NCBI GenBank assembly: GCA_946413585.1
Contig: CAMKLG010000023.1
Span: 1-43,479, forward strand
DNA: 43,479 nt
Source of the DNA: an uncultured Bacteroidales bacterium
Lineage (GTDB): Bacteria > Bacteroidota > Bacteroidia > Bacteroidales > WCHB1-69
Reading direction: 5' to 3'
How positions within the stretch are numbered: position 1 is the stretch's first letter; each line of letters starts with the position of its first letter. Position numbers and translations under genes: made by a program. Positions 25,579-32,658 of this stretch are shown one piece after another. The notes beneath the pieces are model-generated. The model worked only from the letters and a program-made list of their open reading frames with translations, was not told the origin of the DNA and ran no database searches.

Positions 25579-25629
25579 GCAAATAGCTAATAGCTAATGG
25601 CCTTTGGCTTTTAGCTATTAGCTATTTGC
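25579..25629 (+). terminator. 19-bp perfect hairpin after the GH57 gene
   Basis: Bases 25579-25597 (GCAAATAGCTAATAGCTAA) are the exact reverse complement of 25611-25629, with a 13-base loop TGGCCTTTGGCTT. The arms are built from repeats of AATAGCT. It would fold strongly in RNA and could end the glycogen operon, although no T run follows. The right arm lies 14 bases before the maf ATG. Confidence 0.6.
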
Positions 25630-25643
25630 ATATAGGACCCATC

Positions 25644-26237
25644 ATGTTACTCGACAAATTACAAACCCATAAGGTCTATCTCGCCTCACAATCTCCCCGC
25701 CGACATGAACTATTAGCAGGGATGGGGGTGGATTTTGAAGTCATCAAGACTGACGTGGAGGAAACCTACGACCCGTCGTGGAATCCTGAACAGATTGTGA
25801 TGCATCTCTCAAAGCTCAAACTGTCTCCCATTGACATGAGCCTTTACGACCCATCCTCCATTTTCATCACCTGCGATACTATTGTGGTGATAAATGGCGA
25901 AATCACTGGTAAACCGAAGGACGAAGAAGATGCCAAACGGATGTTACACGCACTGTCGGGCAACACACACACCGTTTATAGCGGCCTCACAGTGGCCACC
26001 CCCAAGCTACAACTTACCGATTACCGCGCCACGGATGTCGTTTTCGAAACATTGTCCGATGAAATGATACAATATTATATAGATCAATACCGTCCCTACG
26101 ACAAAGCAGGTTCTTACGGCGTACAGGAATGGATTGGTCGTGTAGGCATCCGCGAAGTCCGCGGCTCTTTCTACAACGTCATGGGACTCCCCACGCGATT
26201 GCTATGGGTGCTTTTGGAGGAGATATGTGATTTATAA
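25644..26237 (+). CDS. maf: Maf-like nucleoside triphosphate pyrophosphatase
   Basis: 197 residues. Signatures are LASQSPRRHELLAGMGVDFE near the N-terminus, the catalytic aspartate region ITCDTIVVINGEI, GKPKDEEDAKRML and the C-terminal YDKAGSYGVQEW. Maf proteins hydrolyse dTTP/UTP or modified nucleotides, which is thought to limit their incorporation into nucleic acid. The ATG was preferred over an in-frame TTG at 25626, which lies inside the upstream hairpin. It sits alone after the glycogen cluster and converges with tamL. Confidence 0.93.
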   Translation: MLLDKLQTHKVYLASQSPRRHELLAGMGVDFEVIKTDVEETYDPSWNPEQIVMHLSKLKLSPIDMSLYDPSSIFITCDTIVVINGEITGKPKDEEDAKRMLHALSGNTHTVYSGLTVATPKLQLTDYRATDVVFETLSDEMIQYYIDQYRPYDKAGSYGVQEWIGRVGIREVRGSFYNVMGLPTRLLWVLLEEICDL

Positions 26238-26354
26238 GACTTTGACTTAGAACTTAGACATAAACTTTGGCTGTTGGCTATTAGCAGTTAGCTGTTGGCT
26301 ATAACTACTAACTACTAACTGCTAACTGCTAACTCCCTCAATAACCCATAACCA
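26238..26354. repeat. Word-repeat spacer with a 12-bp hairpin between maf and tamL
   Basis: The spacer is built from GGCTATTAGCAGTTAGC and ACTACTAACTGCTAACT words. TTAGCAGTTAGC (26281-26292) is the exact reverse complement of 26321-26332. It ends with CAATAACCCATAACC (26339-26353), a 15-mer also found at 30834 and 42295. Between convergent genes it may act as a terminator for both. Confidence 0.75.
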
Positions 26355-28754
26355 TTAAAAAGCGTACCCTATCGCCAATTTGAGTCCATCGAATACCCGG
26401 AATCGGTGCGGTTGGTTGAACCAATCCATATTAATGACAGGGCCACCATGGAGGTCATCGCGCGTAGGATCAAATATAGGTACAGCATAATCCACGCGAA
26501 TCACAAAGAAATTCAGGTCTAAGCGCAAACCAACGCCCACATCCACAGCGATTTCCTTAAAGAAGCGGTCGAAGGCGAAATCCGCGCCAGGCATATCCTC
26601 GTTCTTTCGTGCGAGCCAAATATTACCGGCATCCACGAACAATCCATATTTTAATGAACGATACAAGGTGCCTCGATACTCAACGTTGAATTCTATCTTG
26701 ATTTCACCAGTATAGAGCGTATCCATGTCATGCTTATAACTACCCGGTCCCAATCCACGATAGCTCCAGCCACGCATACTGTTGCTTGTTCCTACATAGA
26801 ATCCTTTATCGTATGGAATGTATGAACCTTTATCCAAGGGAATCATCACGCCCATATCCGCCCGCATAGCCAAAGCATTGTTATTATTGATGGAATAGGT
26901 GTAATTCCAAAGTATTTCCATCTTTTCAAAAGTAGTGTAATTATAACCGATACTATCCAGTTTGTTCTTGCTCAGCACCCATCGTTCATTCGGGGAGATA
27001 ATCGCATTTAACCCTTTCAGCAGCAAACCCGACGACTCCAAATTCACCGTTAAGTGCATATTATGTTTTCGGGTTTCCATCAGTTTGGGCGACAAGAAGT
27101 TAAAAGAGAACTTTGTCGAAAGTAAGAAGAATTTACCAAATTTATTTTGATAGGACTCCGGGTAATCATCATAATTGAGCAACCTCGAATAACGCTTGTC
27201 GCTATTGTTAATCGTGCTGACATCTATCGGACTTAAACTATAAGAGAAAAAGTTAGAAGGCATCCATTTATACGTAAGGCTGGCGTTATACATCAACCGG
27301 CGATAGATGCCCGAATAGTTGACTCCGGCCGAAATAGAAGTGACTCTGCTGATCGAATTCTCATCAAGATGGCGATCGAAAAGGAACAATCGGTTCGGGA
27401 TATCCAGCGTGGCTGAGAAACCGAACTCAGGATAGGAATACGCTTTGTTATTCTTAAACAAATTGTTCAGCGAATAATAGAAATAACCACCTGACAAGTT
27501 AATCGTCAGGTGCTCAGCCCCTTTGAAAAGGTTCCGGTTCATATAGGTAAGCGAGATATCCGATTTGTCATTACGAAGTTCCACTTGACCACCCACGCTA
27601 TGCTGTTTCTTGCGAACCAATCGGTAAACCGCATCCAAGTAACCAACCTTATTGACCGTGTCCAGAAGCGCACTATTCTCTTGAAAAGTGATGCTTATAT
27701 AGTCGAAATTGTCGAGGCTTTGCAATGCGCGACTACTCTGTGCACGGGACGACTGAGAATAGGCATTGCCTGTACGGGTAAAAATCGAGTTAGACAACAC
27801 CTTCTTGGAGAAATATTTATGAGTAGGCGCGCCCTTATAAAGTGTACCTATGAAATAATAATTCGCGGTATCGGAATGAGATTTCCATTTGTAATAAGCG
27901 GTATCATATTCGAAATCAACTCCCGCCATTTGTTGCAAGTCAGCATTCACGTAGATGTTGTTAAAGTAATACTTATAGAGATAACGAGACGTATTTTCAT
28001 TCTGAGGAATATTCATCACAATCGTCAGTTGCACCGATCGAGGGTCATTGCCGAGGCTATCCACAGGATCGTACGTCACATCACAACGGATGATAGACTT
28101 TTCCACGTAATAATAGCCCTCATTGCGTATCAAATTGATGATTCGGGTCAGTTCATCGGTAATAATTTCCTCATTATATTGCATTCCAGGAGAGAGCAAC
28201 GACTCCCTTTGGTTAATCACCACAATACGTTTATATTCGTAAATGGGGATGTCAAAATTCACCTGACTGACCGTGTATGGTTCTTTTGCGGTCACGAAGT
28301 AATCGACTTTGGCTTTTTTTGCCTTTTTCCCTAAGAATTTCACTTGATAATCCACAGTTGCATCAAAATAGCCCAACTGCTTCATCACAATTTTCAGTTG
28401 ATCGGTAGAATTGGCGATGGCAGCGCTATCCAACAATGCAGGTTCCTCGCCCAACTTCTCGCGCAAGAATTTTTTGAACTTACTGTCTTTCAACTCTCCG
28501 TTCTTATCGTATGTTGGCCGTCCCCAATCATAGAACACGGTTTTAATACGGAAAAGATCCAGGAATTTAGTATTGGTCACGGGCCTTACATACGATTTGA
28601 GATTGACGAAATCTGGACTTTTGGCATCCTGCACTTTCACCTCATTCTTCACAATCATCGTTTGCCCCTCAGGAAGATGCTGGACAGAGCTGCAGGAAAA
28701 CAAGCAAACACTGCTGATAAACAGAAAGATGAAAAGCCAGACTTTACGCTTCAT
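26355..28754 (-). CDS. tamL: TamL-like lipidated Omp85 (BamA/TamA) outer membrane protein
   Basis: 799 residues from the ATG that gives a lipoprotein signal (MKRKVWLFIFLFISSVCLFS, then the lipobox Cys at residue 21). An upstream in-frame start at 28799 would bury the signal. POTRA-like domains follow (about 35-330; KEPYTVSQVNFDIP and EGYYYVEKSIIRCDV). The C-terminal half is a beta-barrel with GTSNSMRGWSYRGLGPGSY, equivalent to the conserved RGF/Y loop of Omp85 proteins, and the chain ends in phenylalanine. In Bacteroidota such lipidated TamA relatives are called TamL and work in envelope assembly, usually beside tamB, which is not here. It overlaps mreD by 11 bases. Confidence 0.82.
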   Translation of the reverse strand: MKRKVWLFIFLFISSVCLFSCSSVQHLPEGQTMIVKNEVKVQDAKSPDFVNLKSYVRPVTNTKFLDLFRIKTVFYDWGRPTYDKNGELKDSKFKKFLREKLGEEPALLDSAAIANSTDQLKIVMKQLGYFDATVDYQVKFLGKKAKKAKVDYFVTAKEPYTVSQVNFDIPIYEYKRIVVINQRESLLSPGMQYNEEIITDELTRIINLIRNEGYYYVEKSIIRCDVTYDPVDSLGNDPRSVQLTIVMNIPQNENTSRYLYKYYFNNIYVNADLQQMAGVDFEYDTAYYKWKSHSDTANYYFIGTLYKGAPTHKYFSKKVLSNSIFTRTGNAYSQSSRAQSSRALQSLDNFDYISITFQENSALLDTVNKVGYLDAVYRLVRKKQHSVGGQVELRNDKSDISLTYMNRNLFKGAEHLTINLSGGYFYYSLNNLFKNNKAYSYPEFGFSATLDIPNRLFLFDRHLDENSISRVTSISAGVNYSGIYRRLMYNASLTYKWMPSNFFSYSLSPIDVSTINNSDKRYSRLLNYDDYPESYQNKFGKFFLLSTKFSFNFLSPKLMETRKHNMHLTVNLESSGLLLKGLNAIISPNERWVLSKNKLDSIGYNYTTFEKMEILWNYTYSINNNNALAMRADMGVMIPLDKGSYIPYDKGFYVGTSNSMRGWSYRGLGPGSYKHDMDTLYTGEIKIEFNVEYRGTLYRSLKYGLFVDAGNIWLARKNEDMPGADFAFDRFFKEIAVDVGVGLRLDLNFFVIRVDYAVPIFDPTRDDLHGGPVINMDWFNQPHRFRVFDGLKLAIGYAF

Positions 28755-29268
28755 TCTTCGTATGGGAATGGAAAATGTATTCAATGCAGAGGATGACAAA
28801 CACGGTAAAGACGATGTTGCCGAGGATGACCAGCAAGGTATGGCCGAAATTCTTGAAAGTCATGGTTTCGAGCATCACAGTGGTGATCACGTAGATAGCG
28901 GTGAGGATAAGAGTGTAGAAAAAGACCCAGCGGAAGTCCTTCGCTCCGGGTTCTGGGCGGTCAATATTCTCAAATTTGACATTGTTACTGCCATTCAGCC
29001 AATGGGCGACGTAAGGGCGCACGAACATCATCAGGGTGCAGGCGAAGGAGGAGTAGCCAAAGGTGTGCGCGAAAGCATCCACCACGAAACCTGAGAGGAA
29101 ACCGATGAGATACTGCAGGGAGAGCGGCAGTTCCATAGGCAGCAGGAAGAGAGCCAGCAAGAAGAGCGATGGCTTCATATATCCAAACAGGCAGATATGC
29201 TGGCAGATGGCCACCTGCGCGGTGAGCAATAACAAGAATCGTAATATGTTGGCTATAACATTATTCAT
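28744..29268 (-). CDS. mreD: Rod shape-determining protein MreD
   Basis: 174 residues with about five or six membrane segments (LLLLTAQVAICQHICLFGYM, LLALFLLPMELPLSLQYLIG, FFYTLILTAIYVITTVML and a C-terminal one). Length and position after mreC fit MreD of the elongasome. Its start overlaps the mreC end by 8 bases, indicating coupled translation. The usual followers mrdA (PBP2) and rodA are missing; tamL follows instead. Confidence 0.88.
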   Translation of the reverse strand: MNNVIANILRFLLLLTAQVAICQHICLFGYMKPSLFLLALFLLPMELPLSLQYLIGFLSGFVVDAFAHTFGYSSFACTLMMFVRPYVAHWLNGSNNVKFENIDRPEPGAKDFRWVFFYTLILTAIYVITTVMLETMTFKNFGHTLLVILGNIVFTVFVILCIEYIFHSHTKNEA

Positions 29269-30109
29269 CTTTGAAATTTGCTTTCAGGGAATCGATTTCA
29301 GATTTGAAGAGATTTTCTACGAGGTAAACCGTGTAAAGGTCGGTATATTTTGTAGCCAATTTGATTTTGATGGTCAAGAAGCTGGCATTGTTGCCCACCT
29401 GCACCTCTTTCACGGTGCCGATGAACAGTCCTTTGGGGAAAATGTTGGAAAATCCGTTGGTGAAGACGGAGTCACCGATGTTGATTTCAGAGTGTTGCGG
29501 GATAGCTTCGAGGTAAGCCACGCGGGGGTCGTTGCCCTCCCAAATGACAGTACCGTTTTGGTTGGCAGGGGTCACCACCGCACTGATACGTGACTCAGGG
29601 TGGAGAATCGGGCGCACCGTGGCGAAATTCGGGGAGACATCGGTGACCACCCCCGCCACGCCCTGCGGCGACAGTACCGCCATGTCACGGGAAATACCGT
29701 CGTCAGAGCCCTTATCCACAATCATATAGTTGAACGCACGATCCGTGGTACGGAAAATCACGTGCGCATAGGTGTAATCGTACAAACGCACGCGTTTCGT
29801 ATTCGTCGAGTCCGGCGTGCTCATCTCAGTCAGTGTTGTGTCCTCCTTGACGAGGAACATGTTCTCACGCTCGCGCAGCAGTTCGATGTTCTGCTGCACC
29901 AGAGCCTCATTCTCCGGTCCCAAATGGAAACGGTGTATCATACTCCTACCGCTCTTCTGAATCGGCCCCACGATGCTTTGAACTGCTCTTGACAGCCGGT
30001 AGTCGTTGAATGCCAACGACTTACCCATCATCACGACACTCAGAATCAGAAGAACGGCGAGTACGATGATATGAAATGCCCTTTTGAAAAATTCAATGAG
30101 ATTATTCAT
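29261..30109 (-). CDS. mreC: Cell shape-determining protein MreC
   Basis: 282 residues. One N-terminal membrane anchor (AFHIIVLAVLLILSVVMM), a short coiled-coil (about 60-85, LVQQNIELLRERENM) and the periplasmic beta domain with VIFRTTDRAFNYMIVDKGSDDGI, GVVTDVSPNFATV and INIGDSVFTNGFSNIFPKG. MreC links the actin-like MreB filament to periplasmic cell-wall synthases. mreB, which usually precedes it, is absent; iorB ends 15 bases upstream, so mreCD seem to be transcribed with the iorAB genes. Confidence 0.93.
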   Translation of the reverse strand: MNNLIEFFKRAFHIIVLAVLLILSVVMMGKSLAFNDYRLSRAVQSIVGPIQKSGRSMIHRFHLGPENEALVQQNIELLRERENMFLVKEDTTLTEMSTPDSTNTKRVRLYDYTYAHVIFRTTDRAFNYMIVDKGSDDGISRDMAVLSPQGVAGVVTDVSPNFATVRPILHPESRISAVVTPANQNGTVIWEGNDPRVAYLEAIPQHSEINIGDSVFTNGFSNIFPKGLFIGTVKEVQVGNNASFLTIKIKLATKYTDLYTVYLVENLFKSEIDSLKANFKDE

Positions 30110-30124
30110 CAGGCAGGGAGTAAA

Positions 30125-30703
30125 CTATTTCTTTTCAGCGAGTTCGCGACCAGCCTTCATGCAAGCGAGGTTCACATTCACGATATCCTCACCTTTACGG
30201 GCGAAGTTCTCGCGCACTGCGTTCTCGATTTCTTCGTAAGGCAATTGCAGATACGGGGAAGCGGCACCCAGAATCACCATATTGGAGCTACGGGCGGAAC
30301 CGAGATCCTTCGCGATCTGGTCAGCGTTGATAGCCACGCAATTCTTCACTTTCGCCAATTCAGCCTTCAAAGCGTCGAAATCGGGATAGTTCGGGATGTT
30401 CACGAAAGGTTGGTCGTTGGTGATCAACCAGCCGTCTTTCTTCAACCACGGCAGATAACGCAGAGACTCCATCGGTTCCACGGAAATAATCATGTCGGCC
30501 TTGCCCAGCGGGATCAGGTCGGAAGCGATGGGTTGGTCGGAGAGACGGAAATGGGACTGCACATCGCCGCCGCGCTGGCTCATGCCGTGCACCTCAGCTT
30601 GCTTCATGTACATTCCTCTTTTGATGGCGGCTGCACCTACAATCGTGGCGATGGAAAGGATACCCTGGCCGCCTACACCTGCTAATATAATGTCTATTTT
30701 CAT
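30125..30703 (-). CDS. iorB: Indolepyruvate ferredoxin oxidoreductase, beta subunit
   Basis: 192 residues. The gamma-type domain of 2-oxoacid oxidoreductases is evident from DIILAGVGGQGILSIATIVG at the start, MSQRGGDVQSHFRLSD and ADMIISVEPMESLRYLPWL. The ATG chosen starts just before that glycine-rich motif; an upstream in-frame start at 30790 adds 29 unlike residues and was rejected. Together with IorA it oxidatively decarboxylates aryl pyruvates from aromatic amino acids to aryl-acetyl-CoA with reduction of ferredoxin. It follows iorA after a 146-base gap with a small GC hairpin (30770-30783). Confidence 0.92.
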   Translation of the reverse strand: MKIDIILAGVGGQGILSIATIVGAAAIKRGMYMKQAEVHGMSQRGGDVQSHFRLSDQPIASDLIPLGKADMIISVEPMESLRYLPWLKKDGWLITNDQPFVNIPNYPDFDALKAELAKVKNCVAINADQIAKDLGSARSSNMVILGAASPYLQLPYEEIENAVRENFARKGEDIVNVNLACMKAGRELAEKK

Positions 30704-30789
30704 ATTTTCTTGTTTGATTTTGTTGTTAATATTTACGTGGCTTTGGGTTTTTGGCTCTACCAAGCTTTTGCCCCTGTCGGGGCTGCTCA

Positions 30790-30849
30790 AGGAATTAGAT
30801 TGTCAATTCATATTGACTATTAACTTCAATAACCAATAACCCATAACCA
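30790..30849. repeat. Word-repeat spacer within the iorA-iorB gap
   Basis: It contains TTCAATAACCAATAACCCATAACC next to the iorA stop; the last 15 bases (30834-30848) equal those at 26339-26353 and 42295-42309. It is inside an apparent operon, so it is not a simple terminator. Confidence 0.6.
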
Positions 30850-32457
30850 TTATTTCTTCGCGGCTTGTTGTTTTTTCATTCTGCGGCTGAGGGTCTGGAT
30901 ACATTCGCGGGTCGGGATGATCACGGAAACGCCTTGGTATTCAAGTTCTTTTTCGATGATAGCCACGTTTTCTTCCAAATGACCTTTCAGCGGGTTGATA
31001 CGGTGGATGTGGTCTTCCTTCACGCCGAGGCCCTTGCAGATTTCGCCGAGGACGCCGAGCGCGTGGGAATCCTGACCGCCCGTCATACCGGTAGTGCTGT
31101 TGTCGAGAATCAACACCGTGATGGGGGTATTCTCGTAGATGGCATCCAACAGGGAGGTCATGCCGCTGTGGGTGAAGGTGGAGTCGCCGATGACAGCCAC
31201 GCACGGGCTGAGGCCAGCGTCAGCAGCGCCCTTGGCCATCGTGATGGAAGCGCCCATATCGACCGTGGTGTAGATGGCGTTGTAAGGAGGAAGTGCACCG
31301 AGGGTGTAGCAACCGATGTCGGAGAAGACTTTGCCCTTGCCGTGTTTCTCCATTGCCTTGTTGAGGGCAGTGTAGGAGTCGATGTGCGGGCAACCCACGC
31401 ACAATGCGGGTGGACGCGGAACGACCAGTTCGGGGACGGGTGCGCCGTAGGTGTCGGGCAGACCGAGGGCCTTAGCCACGAGATTCGGATTGAGTTCGCC
31501 ATCGCGTGGCAGTTCGCCGCTGAGACGACCCATGATGTTGCCCGTGCGGTTCAGCACGCCACGGACTTGCTCTTCGATGAAGGGATAACCCTCTTCCGCA
31601 ACGAGCACCTTGCCGCATTCATCAACCATCTTGGCGATAAGCTTGGTGGGCAGCGGATATTGGGAAATCTTCAGCACAGGGTAAGGGCATTTGCCACCCT
31701 CGAAGTTCTCCATCAGATAGTTGTAAGCGATACCGGAAGCGATGATGCCCATGCTCTTGTCGGTGCCGTCGATGTATTTGTTGAACGGAGAATTGAGAGA
31801 ATCGTTCTCGAATTCAGGTTGCTTGTCCAACAGCTTGCGATAGTGACGGCGGGCGTTGGCGGGCAGCAGGATGAATTGTTTCGGGTCTTTCTCAATGTTA
31901 AGCGGGTTTTGCGGACGCTCAGCCTTGCGCTCCACGCCAGAACGGGAGTGTGAAAGACGGGTGGTGAGGCGAATCAGCACGGGGGTGCGGAATTTCTCGG
32001 ACATCTCGAACGCATAGTAGGTGATGTCGTAAGCCTCTTGTTGGTTGGAGGGCTCGAAACACGGGATGAGGGCGAACTTCGCATAGTAGCGGGAGTCTTG
32101 CTCATCTTGTGAAGAGTGCATGGAGGGGTCATCGGCGACCACCACCACGAGACCGCCGTTAGCGCCGGTGATGGAGGAGTTCATGAACGGGTCGGCAGCC
32201 ACGTTGAGGCCGACGTGCTTCATGCAGACCATCGCGCGTTTTCCCGCGTAGGACATGCCGATAGCAGACTCCATAGCGGTTTTCTCGTTGCCAGCCCAAA
32301 TGCTGTGCACCTCGCCAGCCTTGCCCTGCTTTGAGTTCTGGATGAATTCGGTAATTTCAGTGGAAGGAGTGCCTGGATAGGCATACACTCCGGACAATCC
32401 GGCATCCAAAGCGGCCTGAGCCACCGCTTCGTCGCCTAAAAACAATGCTTTTGACAT
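30850..32457 (-). CDS. iorA: Indolepyruvate ferredoxin oxidoreductase, alpha subunit
   Basis: 535 residues. The N-terminal pyrimidine domain has GVYAYPGTPSTEITEFI and EKTAMESAIGMSYAGKRAM. The C-terminal thiamine diphosphate domain has CVGCPHIDSYTALNKAM, FSDIGCYTLGALPPYNAI and the cofactor motif GDSTFTHSGMTSLLDA through NSTTGMTGGQDS. Well-studied IorA proteins end in a domain with two 4Fe-4S clusters; this one stops after RECIQTLSRRMKKQQ, without the cysteine clusters. Shorter forms may be normal in Bacteroidota. It heads the operon with a very good promoter. Confidence 0.93.
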   Translation of the reverse strand: MSKALFLGDEAVAQAALDAGLSGVYAYPGTPSTEITEFIQNSKQGKAGEVHSIWAGNEKTAMESAIGMSYAGKRAMVCMKHVGLNVAADPFMNSSITGANGGLVVVVADDPSMHSSQDEQDSRYYAKFALIPCFEPSNQQEAYDITYYAFEMSEKFRTPVLIRLTTRLSHSRSGVERKAERPQNPLNIEKDPKQFILLPANARRHYRKLLDKQPEFENDSLNSPFNKYIDGTDKSMGIIASGIAYNYLMENFEGGKCPYPVLKISQYPLPTKLIAKMVDECGKVLVAEEGYPFIEEQVRGVLNRTGNIMGRLSGELPRDGELNPNLVAKALGLPDTYGAPVPELVVPRPPALCVGCPHIDSYTALNKAMEKHGKGKVFSDIGCYTLGALPPYNAIYTTVDMGASITMAKGAADAGLSPCVAVIGDSTFTHSGMTSLLDAIYENTPITVLILDNSTTGMTGGQDSHALGVLGEICKGLGVKEDHIHRINPLKGHLEENVAIIEKELEYQGVSVIIPTRECIQTLSRRMKKQQAAKK

Positions 32458-32516
32458 AATCTATAGTACTTTATTGTTTGTATATTAATGATTTAAGTTC
32501 TTCTATATTTAAGGGG

Positions 32517-32547
32517 CAAAAGTACAAAAAATTACGTTACACTCAAA
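32517..32547 (-). promoter_or_regulatory. Consensus Bacteroidota promoter of iorA
   Basis: On the minus strand TTTG (32547-32544) is followed after exactly 19 bp by TACTTTTG (32524-32517), a full match to TTTG-N19-TAnnTTTG. The leader to the iorA ATG is about 55 bases. Confidence 0.85.
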
Positions 32548-32550
32548 CTT

Positions 32551-32640
32551 TAAAAAAGGTTACTCGGTTATAAGGTTACCCAGTTAGGCATAACCTCATC
32601 CATAACCGTCTAACCGCCTAACCGTGTAACCAATAAAAAA
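32551..32640. repeat. Inverted word repeats between divergent promoters
   Basis: GGTTACTCGGTTA (32558-32570) and TAACCGTGTAACC (32619-32631) pair over 12 of 13 positions; between them lie more GGTTA, AGTTAGG, TAACC and CTAACCGCC words. It separates the iorA promoter from that of the FecCD permease gene. Confidence 0.75.
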
Positions 32641-32642
32641 TG

Positions 32643-32650
32643 TACTTTTG
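32643..32650 (+). promoter_or_regulatory. -7 promoter box of the FecCD permease gene
   Basis: TACTTTTG fits TAnnTTTG only 8 bases before the ATG, so the transcript would be leaderless or nearly so. No good -33 box at 19-21 bp. Confidence 0.6.
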
Positions 32651-32658
32651 CCGCCAAA

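Noticed and set aside
27510-28334. Open frame opposite tamL
   Set aside because: Antisense shadow with no ribosome site or promoter box; the minus-strand protein has a lipobox, POTRA-like repeats and an Omp85 barrel.
30770-30783. Terminator between iorA and iorB
   Set aside because: The GCCCC/GGGGC hairpin has no T run in the direction of iorAB transcription, and the two subunits are expected to be made together.
30865-31953. 362-codon open frame on the plus strand opposite iorA
   Set aside because: It mirrors iorA codons; the translation has no recognisable motif, while IorA is unmistakable on the other strand.
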